Source of the DNA: Stenotrophomonas tumulicola
Lineage (GTDB): Bacteria; Pseudomonadota; Gammaproteobacteria; Xanthomonadales; Xanthomonadaceae
DNA length: 64,000 nt
Reading direction: 5' to 3'
Assembly: GCF_014117215.1 (NCBI RefSeq)
Contig: NZ_JACGXS010000001.1
Coordinates: forward strand, 744,001 to 808,000
Shown one piece after another: positions 45,601-51,801 of this stretch (positions are counted from its first letter, which is position 1; each line of letters opens with the position of its first letter). The notes beneath the pieces are model-generated. The model had not been told where the DNA came from, searched no databases, and saw only the letters and a program-made list of their open reading frames with translations. Made by a program: the position numbers and the translations under genes.

Positions 45601-48600
45601 CGGGGGACCCGTCGTGGGCCGGGCGCCCGGCCAGCGAGCTTGCAGAGATGTTTGGGCTCGATGATGCCACTTTCTGTGAGCTGTTTGCGGGTGCCTGCGA
45701 AGCCGCGCCGCGGCTGATCAGTCGCGAGGGCGTGCTGGACTTTGGCGGCGACGAGAGCTTCATCGGCGGTCCGGCCAAAGATTTCGCGGCAACATTCGGC
45801 CTTACCGAAGAGGAGTTCTGTTCATTTGCTGCGAACTACTGCTACGGCGGTGGCACATTGGTAGAGGAAACGGTCTACGGCACGCGCTTCGGCAGCCCCG
45901 CCTGGAGCGTGCTGCGTACCGGTGTGGGCGACCTGGAGTTGCTGGCCGCTGGCGACGTAGTGATGCGCTCCGGCTTCGGTGTGTACACCGCAGGTACGCC
46001 GACCTCGCTTGGTGCTGAACAGGACGCGGCATTCAACCTGCCGCGCGCAGTGCCACCGGGCAAGGACAGCCTGCTGGGGCCGGAACAGGCCGGCGGCAGT
46101 TACGATGCCGCGCTGGCGGCTTACCAGGCCTGGTATCCCGATGCCGGCGGCAACCTGCGCGTGGCTGCGGGTGGCAACATCAGCGGCGACGTATGGGGCG
46201 AAATCGCGCTGCCCGGTGGTGGCGCGGACAGCCGGGACCAGGCCTTTTACGCCAGCAATGCGATAGGCAACTGGCTGTGGCGGCAGGGCAGTGGCAGCAC
46301 GCCGGGCATGGATCCGATCGCCACCAGCTGGTGGGTGAACTTCGGTACCTACGTCAACGCACGCCCCACCGACGTGGGGGTAACGCCACGGATGGTCGGC
46401 TTCACCGGCTTCGGCACGCTCGGTGGCGGCAACCTGAGCCTGGAGGCCGGTGGAGATGTCGGAGTGCTGGATGCCATGGGAGGTGCATTGCGGGGGCTCA
46501 GCAGCCCGCCGCATTCCACGGCCATCGTGGCGGCGGTGGGCTCCACTGGCCGGGTCAGCGATGGCGAACTGCACCTGACCGGCGGCGGCGACCTGTCGAT
46601 CCGCAGCGGCGGTGCCTTCAACCCCAACCTCGCCGCGACGGCACAGACCCGCAACAACAACAACAACCGGCAGAACCTGGAACTCAACGGTACACTGGTG
46701 AACCTGCGCGGACAGGTGCTGCTGCAGGCATCGCGGGTGGGTGGCATCGCCACCAATGCGGCCAGCTATGCGGGCATCGGCGGTGACAGCGCGCGGCCGG
46801 TGGACCCGTTCGCCGCCCTGCGCGGTGAAGCGATGGGTGGGCCGGTGCTGGTGCTGGGCGATGCCTCCGCGTTGTTCCAGGCGCGCGGCGATGCGGTGCT
46901 GGGGGCGGTGGTCGATGCAGGGCGCGTCCCGGTGGTGAACTACTCACCGGTAGCACTGGCCGATGGCAGCACGGCGGCCGGCACCGGCTGGTTCTCGCTA
47001 TGGACGGATGCGACGTCGCTGGACGTGGTATCGGCAGGCGGTGACCTGACCCCGGCGCTGGTCGGCACGCGGCACCTGATGAGCCGGGATGTCAGCAGCG
47101 AAAACTATGTGCTTCCCGCGGGGATGTATGAACGCGGCGAACAGTTGCGTCAATGGATGCTGCCTTCCAAGGTCCGGCTGCTTGCCGCTGGCGGCAGCAT
47201 CAAGCTGGGCAATGCATCCAGCAGTGGGTATGACGTGCTGCTGACGCGGCCGTCGGCGCAGGGGGGGCTGGAGGTGCTGGCGGCGGATTCGATCCTGGCC
47301 GAGGAGGGCAGCGCGGGTATCAGCAGTTCCGGTGCCGACGCGCGGCTGCCGACGCCGTTCGATCCGGCGTTCATCGCCACCGTTGGCAACGTGACGGTGC
47401 ACGACAACCTTTCACCCGAGGCGCCGAGCGCGGTTGCGCAGGCGAACCTGCCGCTGTTCTCCTTCGGTGCTGCCACCTTGCTGTTCAACGATCTGCGCGC
47501 CGCCGGTGCGACCGCCAACCGCTTCTACGCGGTGGACGGCGACATCATCGGCCTGCAGAGCGGCAATCGCTGGCAATTGGAGCCCACCTTCAGCGGCATC
47601 ATTGGTCGTCCCCGTACCGCCTTTACCCTGAACGACATCGCTGCACCCGTACACGCGTATGCCGGCCGCGACATCCTGCTCAGCGATCTCAGCGGCCTGA
47701 ACAACACGCCGAGCGACGTCAGCGTGGTCGAGGCCGGGCGCGATATCGTGCACACCAACATCAACATCGCCGGCCCGGGCAACCTGGAGGTCAGCGCAGG
47801 CCGGCAGGTCCGCCAGGAGAACGTTGCCAGCATCATCAGCACCGGCGGCCTGGCACAGGGTGATACCCGCCCGGGCGCCAGCATTGCAGTCACCGCAGGC
47901 AACCAGCACATCGACTACGCCGCGCTGCGCGCCCGCTACCTTGATCCGGCCAACCTGGCCGATCCAGCGCTGACCCTGGCCGAACAGCCGGGCAAGGCGG
48001 TCACACTGTACGGCGAGGAACTGGAGCAGTGGCTGCAGCAGCGCTTCGGTTTCAGGGGCGATGGCGCGCAGGCGCTGGCGTACTTCGATGCACTGCCGGG
48101 CGAACAGCAGCGTATCTTCCTGCGCCAGGTCTACCACGCTGAACTGCGCGATTCCGGGCGTGAGTACAACGATCCCGATGGTCCGCGCTTCGGTTCCTAC
48201 CTGCGCGGCCGCGAGGCCATCGCCACGTTGCTGCCGGACACGGACGCCGCCGGCAACACGCTGGAGCGCGAGGGCGACATCGTGATGTTCGGTGCATCGG
48301 GCATCCGTACCCAAGCCGGCGGCAACATCGAGCTGATGGCGCCGGGTGGGCAGATCGTGGTGGGCGTGCAGGGTGAAGTACCGCCGTCGTCGGCCGGCCT
48401 GGTCACCCAGGGCGCCGGCGATATCCGTCTGTTCAGCGAGGGCAGCCTGCTGCTGGGCCTGTCGCGGGTGATGACCACCTTCGGTGGCGGTATCCAGGCA
48501 TGGTCGGAAGAGGGCGACATCAACGCCGGTCGCGGCGCGATGACGTCGGTGCTGTACACCCCGGCGCTGCGCGTCTACGACCAGTGGGGCAACGCCAACC

Positions 48601-49082
48601 TGTCGCCGCAGGCGCCGGCCAGCGGCGCGGGCATCGCCACGCTGGCGCCGATTCCGGAAGTGCCGGCAGGCGACGTCGACCTGATCGCGCCGCTGGGCAC
48701 CATCGATGCGGGCGAGGCCGGCATCCGCGTGTCGGGCAACGTCAACCTGGCCGCGCTGCAGGTGCTCAATGCGGCCAACGTGCAGGTGCAGGGCGAAAGC
48801 ACCGGCCTGCCGGTGCTGGCCACGGTGAACGTCAATGCGCTGGCCTCGGCCAGTGCGGCGGCCAACAGCGCATCGCAGGGCGCGCAGGACGTGATGCGGC
48901 GGACGCAGGACGATGCGCGCCGCAACCGGCCGTCGGAGATCAGCGTGCAGGTGCTGGGCTTCGGCATCAGCAGCAGTGCCGAGCCGGCGGCGCGCGGCAG
49001 CGACGCGGTCGGCGCCTACGATCCGGCCAGTGCGTTCCAGTTCCCGCAGTCCGGCATTGCCCCGCGCAGCGAACGACGCTGA
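36666..49082 (+). CDS. pdtA: Giant two-partner-secretion exoprotein (TpsA), PdtA-like
   Basis: This 4138-residue surface or secreted protein begins with an extended signal (about 45 residues, ending PVSAQ). The TPS/haemagglutination domain follows (about 60-300), with AVLNWETFNVGGNTTLSFNQ and VLVANRNGVVFGNNSQVNV. Most of the rest is a long beta-helix built of Gly/Asp-rich repeats such as GGSVLLGGSEVIT. A pair of 39-residue cysteine-containing repeats interrupts it at about 2976-3062. The C-terminal part (about 3860-4100) matches the DUF3739 end domain of large haemagglutinins (GNIELMAPGGQIVVGVQGE). Its transporter gene lies 2.7 kb downstream. P. aeruginosa PdtA, of nearly the same size, occupies the same position. 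GAGG precedes the ATG. Confidence 0.88.
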   Translation: MSHLLSPAARRAAASRRTFGNHPMAWAIAVALGTIAVPVSAQQAFSPAWFANKGAAQSTAAQTGRLPNGVPVNFGAPTQQQDAARQKLQQSIDNLGTAAQAIALQQRLQEQARQSLRAAGYVVADGLASGGLKVDEDPLTRGWLNAREAIQGQGSDGRVQVSIEQTADKAVLNWETFNVGGNTTLSFNQNADWAVLNRVNDPSARPSQILGQINAPGTVLVANRNGVVFGNNSQVNVRNLVAAAARISDTQFADNGIYSADANTAALTDAVGAVMVEQGARITTHEPGTATRSGGYVLLAGHSVDNAGQIETRKGQAQLAAGDSFVIRRGVGTAQNTASTTRGNEIAPRFNADSSAGSVRNSGLIQAREGDITLAGRQVEQAGVVVATTTVNQRGSVHLLNAISDAQGEVTLASGSTTAVLLEDDGKTTALDSQRDALIAESATQDALRGTSNSGSFDNLSRMQDRRDQSRVEIVSGGNVAFAGDSLTVATGGQVVVDAAGRSVLADGARVDVSGATGVKVAMESNNVKINVQGNELRDSPDNRDTGKLNNLNDNSAWIDRRELIHVPAGTGGYEAERWYAAGGLLEVGGYLDNQGHGIGEWAAQGGSVLLGGSEVITQAGSRINLAGGSLDVASGTIHQTWLRGNDGNLYRLDDAPANVVFAGLYQGYAREHARWGVTENFRNPVIASETRLENGYTVGRDAGQLKLSAPTVVLDGDIDTSTFQGSRQQRGPDTALDGYAQAQTAVARNASLLLGRYSTSGRGGGFATDVRIGDTAPALADWELQAPLDEARRNTFWIDADALSTQQWGRLDLVSTDSIHVTGDVRLQDGGTLAFNAAQVLLDGSITAHGGTLEAGNLLTVLGNNTQALLKDGRSLVALGDNARIDLSGTWTNALTDPTAGNRSAWSDGGSVRLENSHDVQLGAGSSVLLDAGGRVDSDGAVSGGKGGSLAVRADDGRVSSDGSGRVALGDGVVISALGMQGGGAFSLETGGGVLIGDAPQDDERLRIDTALFGNGFSSYDINGHTGLDVADGTQLRVLQPGLRQAADAAAAQDRAAAFERWLAPLYQVDPASGTVSQRAGASLGLRSERANQGGDLRIGAGATVEVDSGQSIALRAGNEIAVDGTLRARSGRVSLDDVRHPERLFDSEPGSRTWRIGEAALIDVSADAFTATDASGRLQGVVHQGGSIEIGGALDWEQDDQIANRPVDAFVVIEQGARLQAAGTSAQLDVQGHGRQQVDSDGGSIVLRVANALYLDGTMDAAAGGSGAQGGTLGIAFGGGIYAPAATDAVLVPRAITLGQQRRETGLQDTPSYGHAYLGVEQIRDGGFDHLALFGDLRAEGDVTLAMGQSLRLHSLSRTGLGFAPGTAAESSFTLAAPYLRLAQGRWQQLSGQNLRTADEAPLERDVGHRLRADAGLIDVRDSVHFAGFDQVDLRSSGDIRLLAGVASSDNLDAQLFAPKQMDLTAAQIYPTTGARARISVGLSENNLATGDMGNWVDPAARLRIARTAGSNAVVPHSVFGSLSLSGPNIEQGGVVRAPLGRLQIGGLNPDNTVGADVVLRAGSVTSTSGTGLSLPYGGTVDGLQWYVDGRLQDASTAAVLTTGIEITAARTHVEAGALLDLSGGGDVTGAAHVSGRGGSVDILRHALADANPAYGFSESGSPVYAIVPGFAAGQAPAGLAQGSQDPALGQQVVIPAGVPGLAAGTYTLLPAVYALQPGAFRVEIGRSGTVGVGAPVATGTGSWRIDGQQGNALAGTVSPLLTQLLVTPADTVRRHSGYNETSHDQFIASDAQRRGLPLGQQTVDAGRLMFTLSQGAGRDGHAALEVDGDARFAAAEGSKGRGGTLTVDTNGTLEILAAGQASTLDDAETGASVHADALTALQPSRLTLGAALGSGATSAANGILVRDGAVLSAPELLLGATEGGRGIVVEQGATLSTLGRGAAAFDARDGYYYESRNSALLALSNGEVNLLPVEGDGNVNIDIGACVTTCDGEALLVSEGSIMASTNGRFELQDNARYGTRRLGLAVAAINLGQAGALQAAAAEGALPPGLTLNQQVLEQLLRGNTAIGAPALEALSLSAGNAINVFGSVELDTRAIAGGRGLQQLVLGAPAIHGYGDANDRARIHANTLVWDGTLTSGQQIGSDATVPQGAAMVDRLGSGQLDIVASTIELGSAPFTRRSSEARAGRQLLGFSSVNLQASDRLLFSGKGGLDVFQHQGDYVAGEGWQYSGGALDIETPLLTGAEAAQLAVRSGGAITLHGAAGGAGGDNAALGAELSLQATDIVLDSRVQLASGRLSVDAHHDVTLGANADLDLAGRKVSLLDVDKYSWGGDVQLSAEEGDIRTDAASRIDLSAVNNRGGRLTVDAMGAQGGWVDLAGSLLGGASGLYETAGNLLPWDGGELVLRARQLQDFHGLNLRLTEGGVTGARSFQLGEGDLVIGDEVKARFVDISVDGGSLQVDGRIDASGVQVGSIHLAARDALRVQGTLDAHGSGLRVDSYGKIIDSPNRAHVELTSSEGRVALGSTAHIDLRSGSEVAVGTAAGQNDGAPRGTLRINVPRVGSDDAGIDVAGGLRVDGARDIQVNGFRRYTDAPLAPTEDVHGNLPQQLTQAWLDQVVDPDNRLWFDAALANGGLQQRLAALGTHRLRPGVEIVATVNDQNTLGDLVVAGDIDLSGYRYGPQADRNDPTRRGFGESAALVLRAEGNIDVRGSINDGFAPPPANPDEAGWILVENPDGARLTPFGGDIIVPNEGVQLQSGTLFVAGATLNYAIPVRAMTLPAGTVVPTDMRIAADLVLGAGTVLRAAVTTADGQVIAAGTVLPEALALGQGAVLGAGFQLGGALAMEGQLWPAGVALPTDMRLSTALDLKPGSLIPSMTALQLPNDQPVNLRPVGADGSQGRNWALAPMLPEGTTSWDLTAVAGADTGASDMRARRFGARGDLVLADTHHATIGTVETTQVFIGDLVVSLQGALDWTGDPSWAGRPASELAEMFGLDDATFCELFAGACEAAPRLISREGVLDFGGDESFIGGPAKDFAATFGLTEEEFCSFAANYCYGGGTLVEETVYGTRFGSPAWSVLRTGVGDLELLAAGDVVMRSGFGVYTAGTPTSLGAEQDAAFNLPRAVPPGKDSLLGPEQAGGSYDAALAAYQAWYPDAGGNLRVAAGGNISGDVWGEIALPGGGADSRDQAFYASNAIGNWLWRQGSGSTPGMDPIATSWWVNFGTYVNARPTDVGVTPRMVGFTGFGTLGGGNLSLEAGGDVGVLDAMGGALRGLSSPPHSTAIVAAVGSTGRVSDGELHLTGGGDLSIRSGGAFNPNLAATAQTRNNNNNRQNLELNGTLVNLRGQVLLQASRVGGIATNAASYAGIGGDSARPVDPFAALRGEAMGGPVLVLGDASALFQARGDAVLGAVVDAGRVPVVNYSPVALADGSTAAGTGWFSLWTDATSLDVVSAGGDLTPALVGTRHLMSRDVSSENYVLPAGMYERGEQLRQWMLPSKVRLLAAGGSIKLGNASSSGYDVLLTRPSAQGGLEVLAADSILAEEGSAGISSSGADARLPTPFDPAFIATVGNVTVHDNLSPEAPSAVAQANLPLFSFGAATLLFNDLRAAGATANRFYAVDGDIIGLQSGNRWQLEPTFSGIIGRPRTAFTLNDIAAPVHAYAGRDILLSDLSGLNNTPSDVSVVEAGRDIVHTNINIAGPGNLEVSAGRQVRQENVASIISTGGLAQGDTRPGASIAVTAGNQHIDYAALRARYLDPANLADPALTLAEQPGKAVTLYGEELEQWLQQRFGFRGDGAQALAYFDALPGEQQRIFLRQVYHAELRDSGREYNDPDGPRFGSYLRGREAIATLLPDTDAAGNTLEREGDIVMFGASGIRTQAGGNIELMAPGGQIVVGVQGEVPPSSAGLVTQGAGDIRLFSEGSLLLGLSRVMTTFGGGIQAWSEEGDINAGRGAMTSVLYTPALRVYDQWGNANLSPQAPASGAGIATLAPIPEVPAGDVDLIAPLGTIDAGEAGIRVSGNVNLAALQVLNAANVQVQGESTGLPVLATVNVNALASASAAANSASQGAQDVMRRTQDDARRNRPSEISVQVLGFGISSSAEPAARGSDAVGAYDPASAFQFPQSGIAPRSERR

Positions 49083-49128
49083 GGCCTGTCACGCCGGGCG
49101 GGAACGGCGCGGGGTGGCGGGATGTTGG

Positions 49129-49246
49129 GTAGCGCCGGGCCATGCCCGGCGGAATGGCGGGGGCTGCTGCGCATTCCAACAGGAATCCGCTGCGCTCGCC
49201 GAGCATGGCTCGGCGCTACCACTTGCCGAGCATGGCTCGGCGCTAC
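49129..49246. repeat. Three SMAG-type stem-loops
   Basis: One element in direct orientation (49129-49152, GTAGCGCCGGGC-CATGCCCGGCGG) is followed by two in reverse orientation (49197-49219 and 49225-49246, GCCGAGC-AT-GGCTCGGCGCTAC). They lie between the convergent ends of the giant exoprotein gene and gspJ. Confidence 0.85.
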
Positions 49247-49264
49247 CCGGCTTTTCCAACCGGA

Positions 49265-49882
49265 TCACTGCAGCGGCAACACCCGCCGATAGACCTGCGG
49301 CCCGCGCGCATCACGCAGCACGAGGGTCATTTCCAGGCCCTGCGCGGGCAGCGCATCGGCCGTGGCCGGCAGGCTGTTCCAGCCTGCACCGGGCTGCCAC
49401 GCGCGCAGGTCGAAGCGCTGCACGTCCTGCGCTACCGCAATGGCACCGGCCAGCACCGGGGCAGGCAACGGATACCCGGCGCCCGGCGCGCCACTGGCCC
49501 GGCGCAACGTGCGGCCCTGCTGGAACCAGCGCACGCGCTGCCAGCGCTGGCCATCGCTGCCGACGCTGCGGATGATCTCGATCGCGAAGGCGCCGCCGGG
49601 GTCGCGCGCGCTGGCCAGCGAAGGCGGCAGCAGTCGCTGGGGCGCATCGGCCGGCCGCAGGGCACCATTCAACAATTCGGTATCGGCACGCATTTCGATG
49701 TCGCGCTGGAACTGCTGCAGCACGCGCAGCGCGGCAGTGGTTTCGGTGTCCGCATCGCGCAGGTGTTCATCGCTGCGGGTCACGCTGTCCAGCGTGCGCC
49801 AGCAGATGACGCTGATGATCGCCATCACGGTGATGGCGATCATCACTTCGATCAGGGTGAAGCCGGCTTGCCGTCGCTTCAT
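49265..49882 (-). CDS. gspJ: T2SS minor pseudopilin GspJ
   Basis: This is a 205-residue prepilin with a seven-residue leader cleaved at G/F in MKRRQAG/FTLIEVMIAITVMA and Glu at +5. The mid region LRDADTETTAALRVLQQFQR DIEMR and the C-terminal RVRWFQQGRTLRRA are GspJ-like. It is the last gene of the minus-strand gspH-I-J operon, with its ATG overlapping the gspI stop (ATGA). Together with GspI and GspK it forms the pseudopilus tip. Confidence 0.88.
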   Translation of the reverse strand: MKRRQAGFTLIEVMIAITVMAIISVICWRTLDSVTRSDEHLRDADTETTAALRVLQQFQRDIEMRADTELLNGALRPADAPQRLLPPSLASARDPGGAFAIEIIRSVGSDGQRWQRVRWFQQGRTLRRASGAPGAGYPLPAPVLAGAIAVAQDVQRFDLRAWQPGAGWNSLPATADALPAQGLEMTLVLRDARGPQVYRRVLPLQ

Positions 49883-50241
49883 TGCGTGACGCTCCACGGA
49901 TTGCGAACCTGCACCAGGCGCTGCCGGGGGTCCTGTGCCGGATGCACCGACAGCTGCACGGTGATGCCCTGCGCACCGCCCTGTTCGATGCGCTGCAGGC
50001 CGATGAACTGGCTTCGCCCCTGCTCGCACTGCCAGCGTGCATCTTGCAGCGGCGTGGCCTGCAGGCGCAGTTCTTCCCAGCGGTTCTGCACGCACAGCAG
50101 GGCCAGCCGCCGGTCGCGGATGCGCACATGGTCGTCGGTGGCGACGGCCACCGCACGCATCACCGCCGCCAGCGCCACCGCGACGATCGCCAGCGCGATC
50201 AGTACTTCGATCAGGGTGAAGCCACGCCCGCGCCGCTTCAT
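49879..50241 (-). CDS. gspI: T2SS minor pseudopilin GspI
   Basis: This is a 120-residue prepilin: leader MKRRGRG/FTLIEVLIALAI, Glu +5, then the GspI pattern RDRRLALLCVQNRWEELRLQ and VQVRNPWSVTQ. The length is normal for GspI. Both ends overlap the neighbouring pseudopilin genes by four bases. GspI initiates pseudopilus assembly in studied systems. Confidence 0.88.
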   Translation of the reverse strand: MKRRGRGFTLIEVLIALAIVAVALAAVMRAVAVATDDHVRIRDRRLALLCVQNRWEELRLQATPLQDARWQCEQGRSQFIGLQRIEQGGAQGITVQLSVHPAQDPRQRLVQVRNPWSVTQ

Positions 50242-50687
50242 TGCCGCACCTCGATCAGGCCGCTGCCATCGTCGCCCACGCGCAGCTGCTGCGCGCCGGC
50301 CGACAGCACCACTTCCCACGGCACGCCGATCCATTCCGGGCTGAGTTCGATGCCCTGGCGCGGTTGCACGCTGACCTCGACGGCCTGCCACGGCCGTGGC
50401 CGCAGCTGGTCGTCGCGTTGCAGCGTGGTCCAGCGTCCGTTTTCGCGGCGACTGAAGGCATAGCCCTTCGCATCGGCCTGCCAACGGATGCTGCGCCCGT
50501 CGATGTGGGCCTCGTCGCGTGCCACCTGCAGATGCTGCGCCAGTTGCAGCGCATCCTGGCGCAGCTTGCGCTGCGGATCCAGCAGGGTGCCCATGCCCAG
50601 GCCGATACCGGCCGTGCAGATGCCGATGATGACCAGCACCACCATCAGTTCGATCAGGGTGAAACCGCGTGCGCGCGACGGATGCAT
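50238..50687 (-). CDS. gspH: T2SS minor pseudopilin GspH
   Basis: This is a 149-residue prepilin with leader MHPSRARG/FTLIELMVVLVIIG and Glu +5. The GspH core includes LRQDALQLAQHLQVARDEAH IDGRS. It opens the minus-strand H-I-J operon, which is divergent from gspC across a gap of about 115 bases that should contain both promoters. The product joins GspG shaft and tip in the pseudopilus. Confidence 0.86.
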   Translation of the reverse strand: MHPSRARGFTLIELMVVLVIIGICTAGIGLGMGTLLDPQRKLRQDALQLAQHLQVARDEAHIDGRSIRWQADAKGYAFSRRENGRWTTLQRDDQLRPRPWQAVEVSVQPRQGIELSPEWIGVPWEVVLSAGAQQLRVGDDGSGLIEVRQ

Positions 50688-50801
50688 CAGGGCCTGCCTC
50701 CTGCCGTGACCAGTCGATCCAGCGTAGGCGGGCTTGATGAAACAAAAGCGTCAGCTGTACCTGTTAGCGTCGATGGGAACCGGATGGCAAGGGGCGCGGG
50801 C

Positions 50802-51263
50802 ATGGAGAAGGGCCGTTGGGACCGCAACCACATGCTGGCCGCATTCGCCGCCGCCTGCCTGTTGGGCGTGCTGGCGTGGTGGGGTTGGGCGATGGCGGCA
50901 GGGCCGGCGGGTGCCGGTGCGCCACGCGTGCAGTTGGCCAGGGCACCGGGCAACAGCGCCGATCCGGCATTGGCCGCGCCACTGGTGGGCCTGCTGTCGC
51001 CAGGTTCCGTCCGCACCCAGGTACAGGTGCTGGGCGTGCTGGCTGGCAGCCAGGCACCGCTGGCGCTGCTGTCCATCGATGGCGGCGCGCCGCGCGCGTT
51101 CGCGCCCGGCCAGCGGCTGGGGCCATCCACCGTGCTGGGCAGCGTGGCGGTGGACACGGTAGAGGTGGAACAGGGCGGTCAGCGGCACTCGCTGCCGGTA
51201 CCGATGCTGCCTGCGTTGCCCGAAGACGGCATCGTTCCAGCGGTCGCGACCGGCGCCCGCTGA
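50802..51263 (+). CDS. gspC: T2SS GspC-type inner-membrane protein (HxcP-like), without PDZ domain
   Basis: The 153-residue bitopic protein has a short cytoplasmic tail, a membrane segment at about residues 11-28 (AAFAAACLLGVLAWWGWAMA), a linker and a periplasmic homology-region domain. The latter includes LLSPGSVRTQVQVLGVLAGS, LALLSIDGGAPRAFAPGQRL and LGSVAVDTVEVEQGGQRHSL. GspC links the platform to the secretin and helps choose cargo. The usual C-terminal PDZ or coiled-coil domain is absent. AAGGGG precedes the ATG by about seven bases; another ATG lies 18 bases upstream. Confidence 0.78.
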   Translation: MEKGRWDRNHMLAAFAAACLLGVLAWWGWAMAAGPAGAGAPRVQLARAPGNSADPALAAPLVGLLSPGSVRTQVQVLGVLAGSQAPLALLSIDGGAPRAFAPGQRLGPSTVLGSVAVDTVEVEQGGQRHSLPVPMLPALPEDGIVPAVATGAR

Positions 51264-51270
51264 GCTGGCC

Positions 51271-51603
51271 TCATCGTGCAGGGCGTTGCGGCTGCACCGA
51301 AGTGCCCAGCGCGTTACCCATGCGTTGCCGCGTTCCTTCCAGGTTGTACTGCAGCATCTGGTTGCCGGGCTGGCGCATCAGCCGCTCGGCTTCGGACAAC
51401 GGGCGCGCAGCGCCCTGCGCGGGTGCCGGTGCCAGCTTTTCCTGCAGGCAGTTCCAGGCGGGGGTGCGCACGCCGTCGACTTCCACTTCGATGCAGGCCG
51501 GCATCGGCTGCGGTGCTTCCTGCAGTGGCCGTGGTGCATGGTCCTGGGCAGGCAGCGCGGCAGCCTGCAGCAACAGCGCGATGGACAGCAACAGGGTGCG
51601 CAT
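51271..51603 (-). CDS. Small secreted protein with a cysteine pair, unrecognised
   Basis: This is a 110-residue product with a signal peptide (MRTLLLSIALLLQAAALPAQ). The short mature part has CIEVEVDGVRTPAWNC, where the two cysteines could form a disulfide, followed by LQEKLAPAPAQGAARPLSEA. It ends seven bases from the gspC stop, in convergent orientation, and its start faces the TpsB gene. It may be an accessory envelope factor of the island or a cargo; nothing in the sequence decides this. Confidence 0.6.
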   Translation of the reverse strand: MRTLLLSIALLLQAAALPAQDHAPRPLQEAPQPMPACIEVEVDGVRTPAWNCLQEKLAPAPAQGAARPLSEAERLMRQPGNQMLQYNLEGTRQRMGNALGTSVQPQRPAR

Positions 51604-51801
51604 GACGAACTCCCGGGCGGTGGATGGATATCCATGGGACGGATCCCGCGTGCAGTGTGCGCCAGCTTTCGTGCGTGGTGTGTTGGCGGCAACACGGGCA
51701 CGGAAAAAAATCGTGGCGGTTTTGACGCGCCGTACACGTCCTGAAGAGGTACCCGCGCGCCGAGCCGCGCCCAAGCCTTCCGACACGACGCGATCCCCGA
51801 G

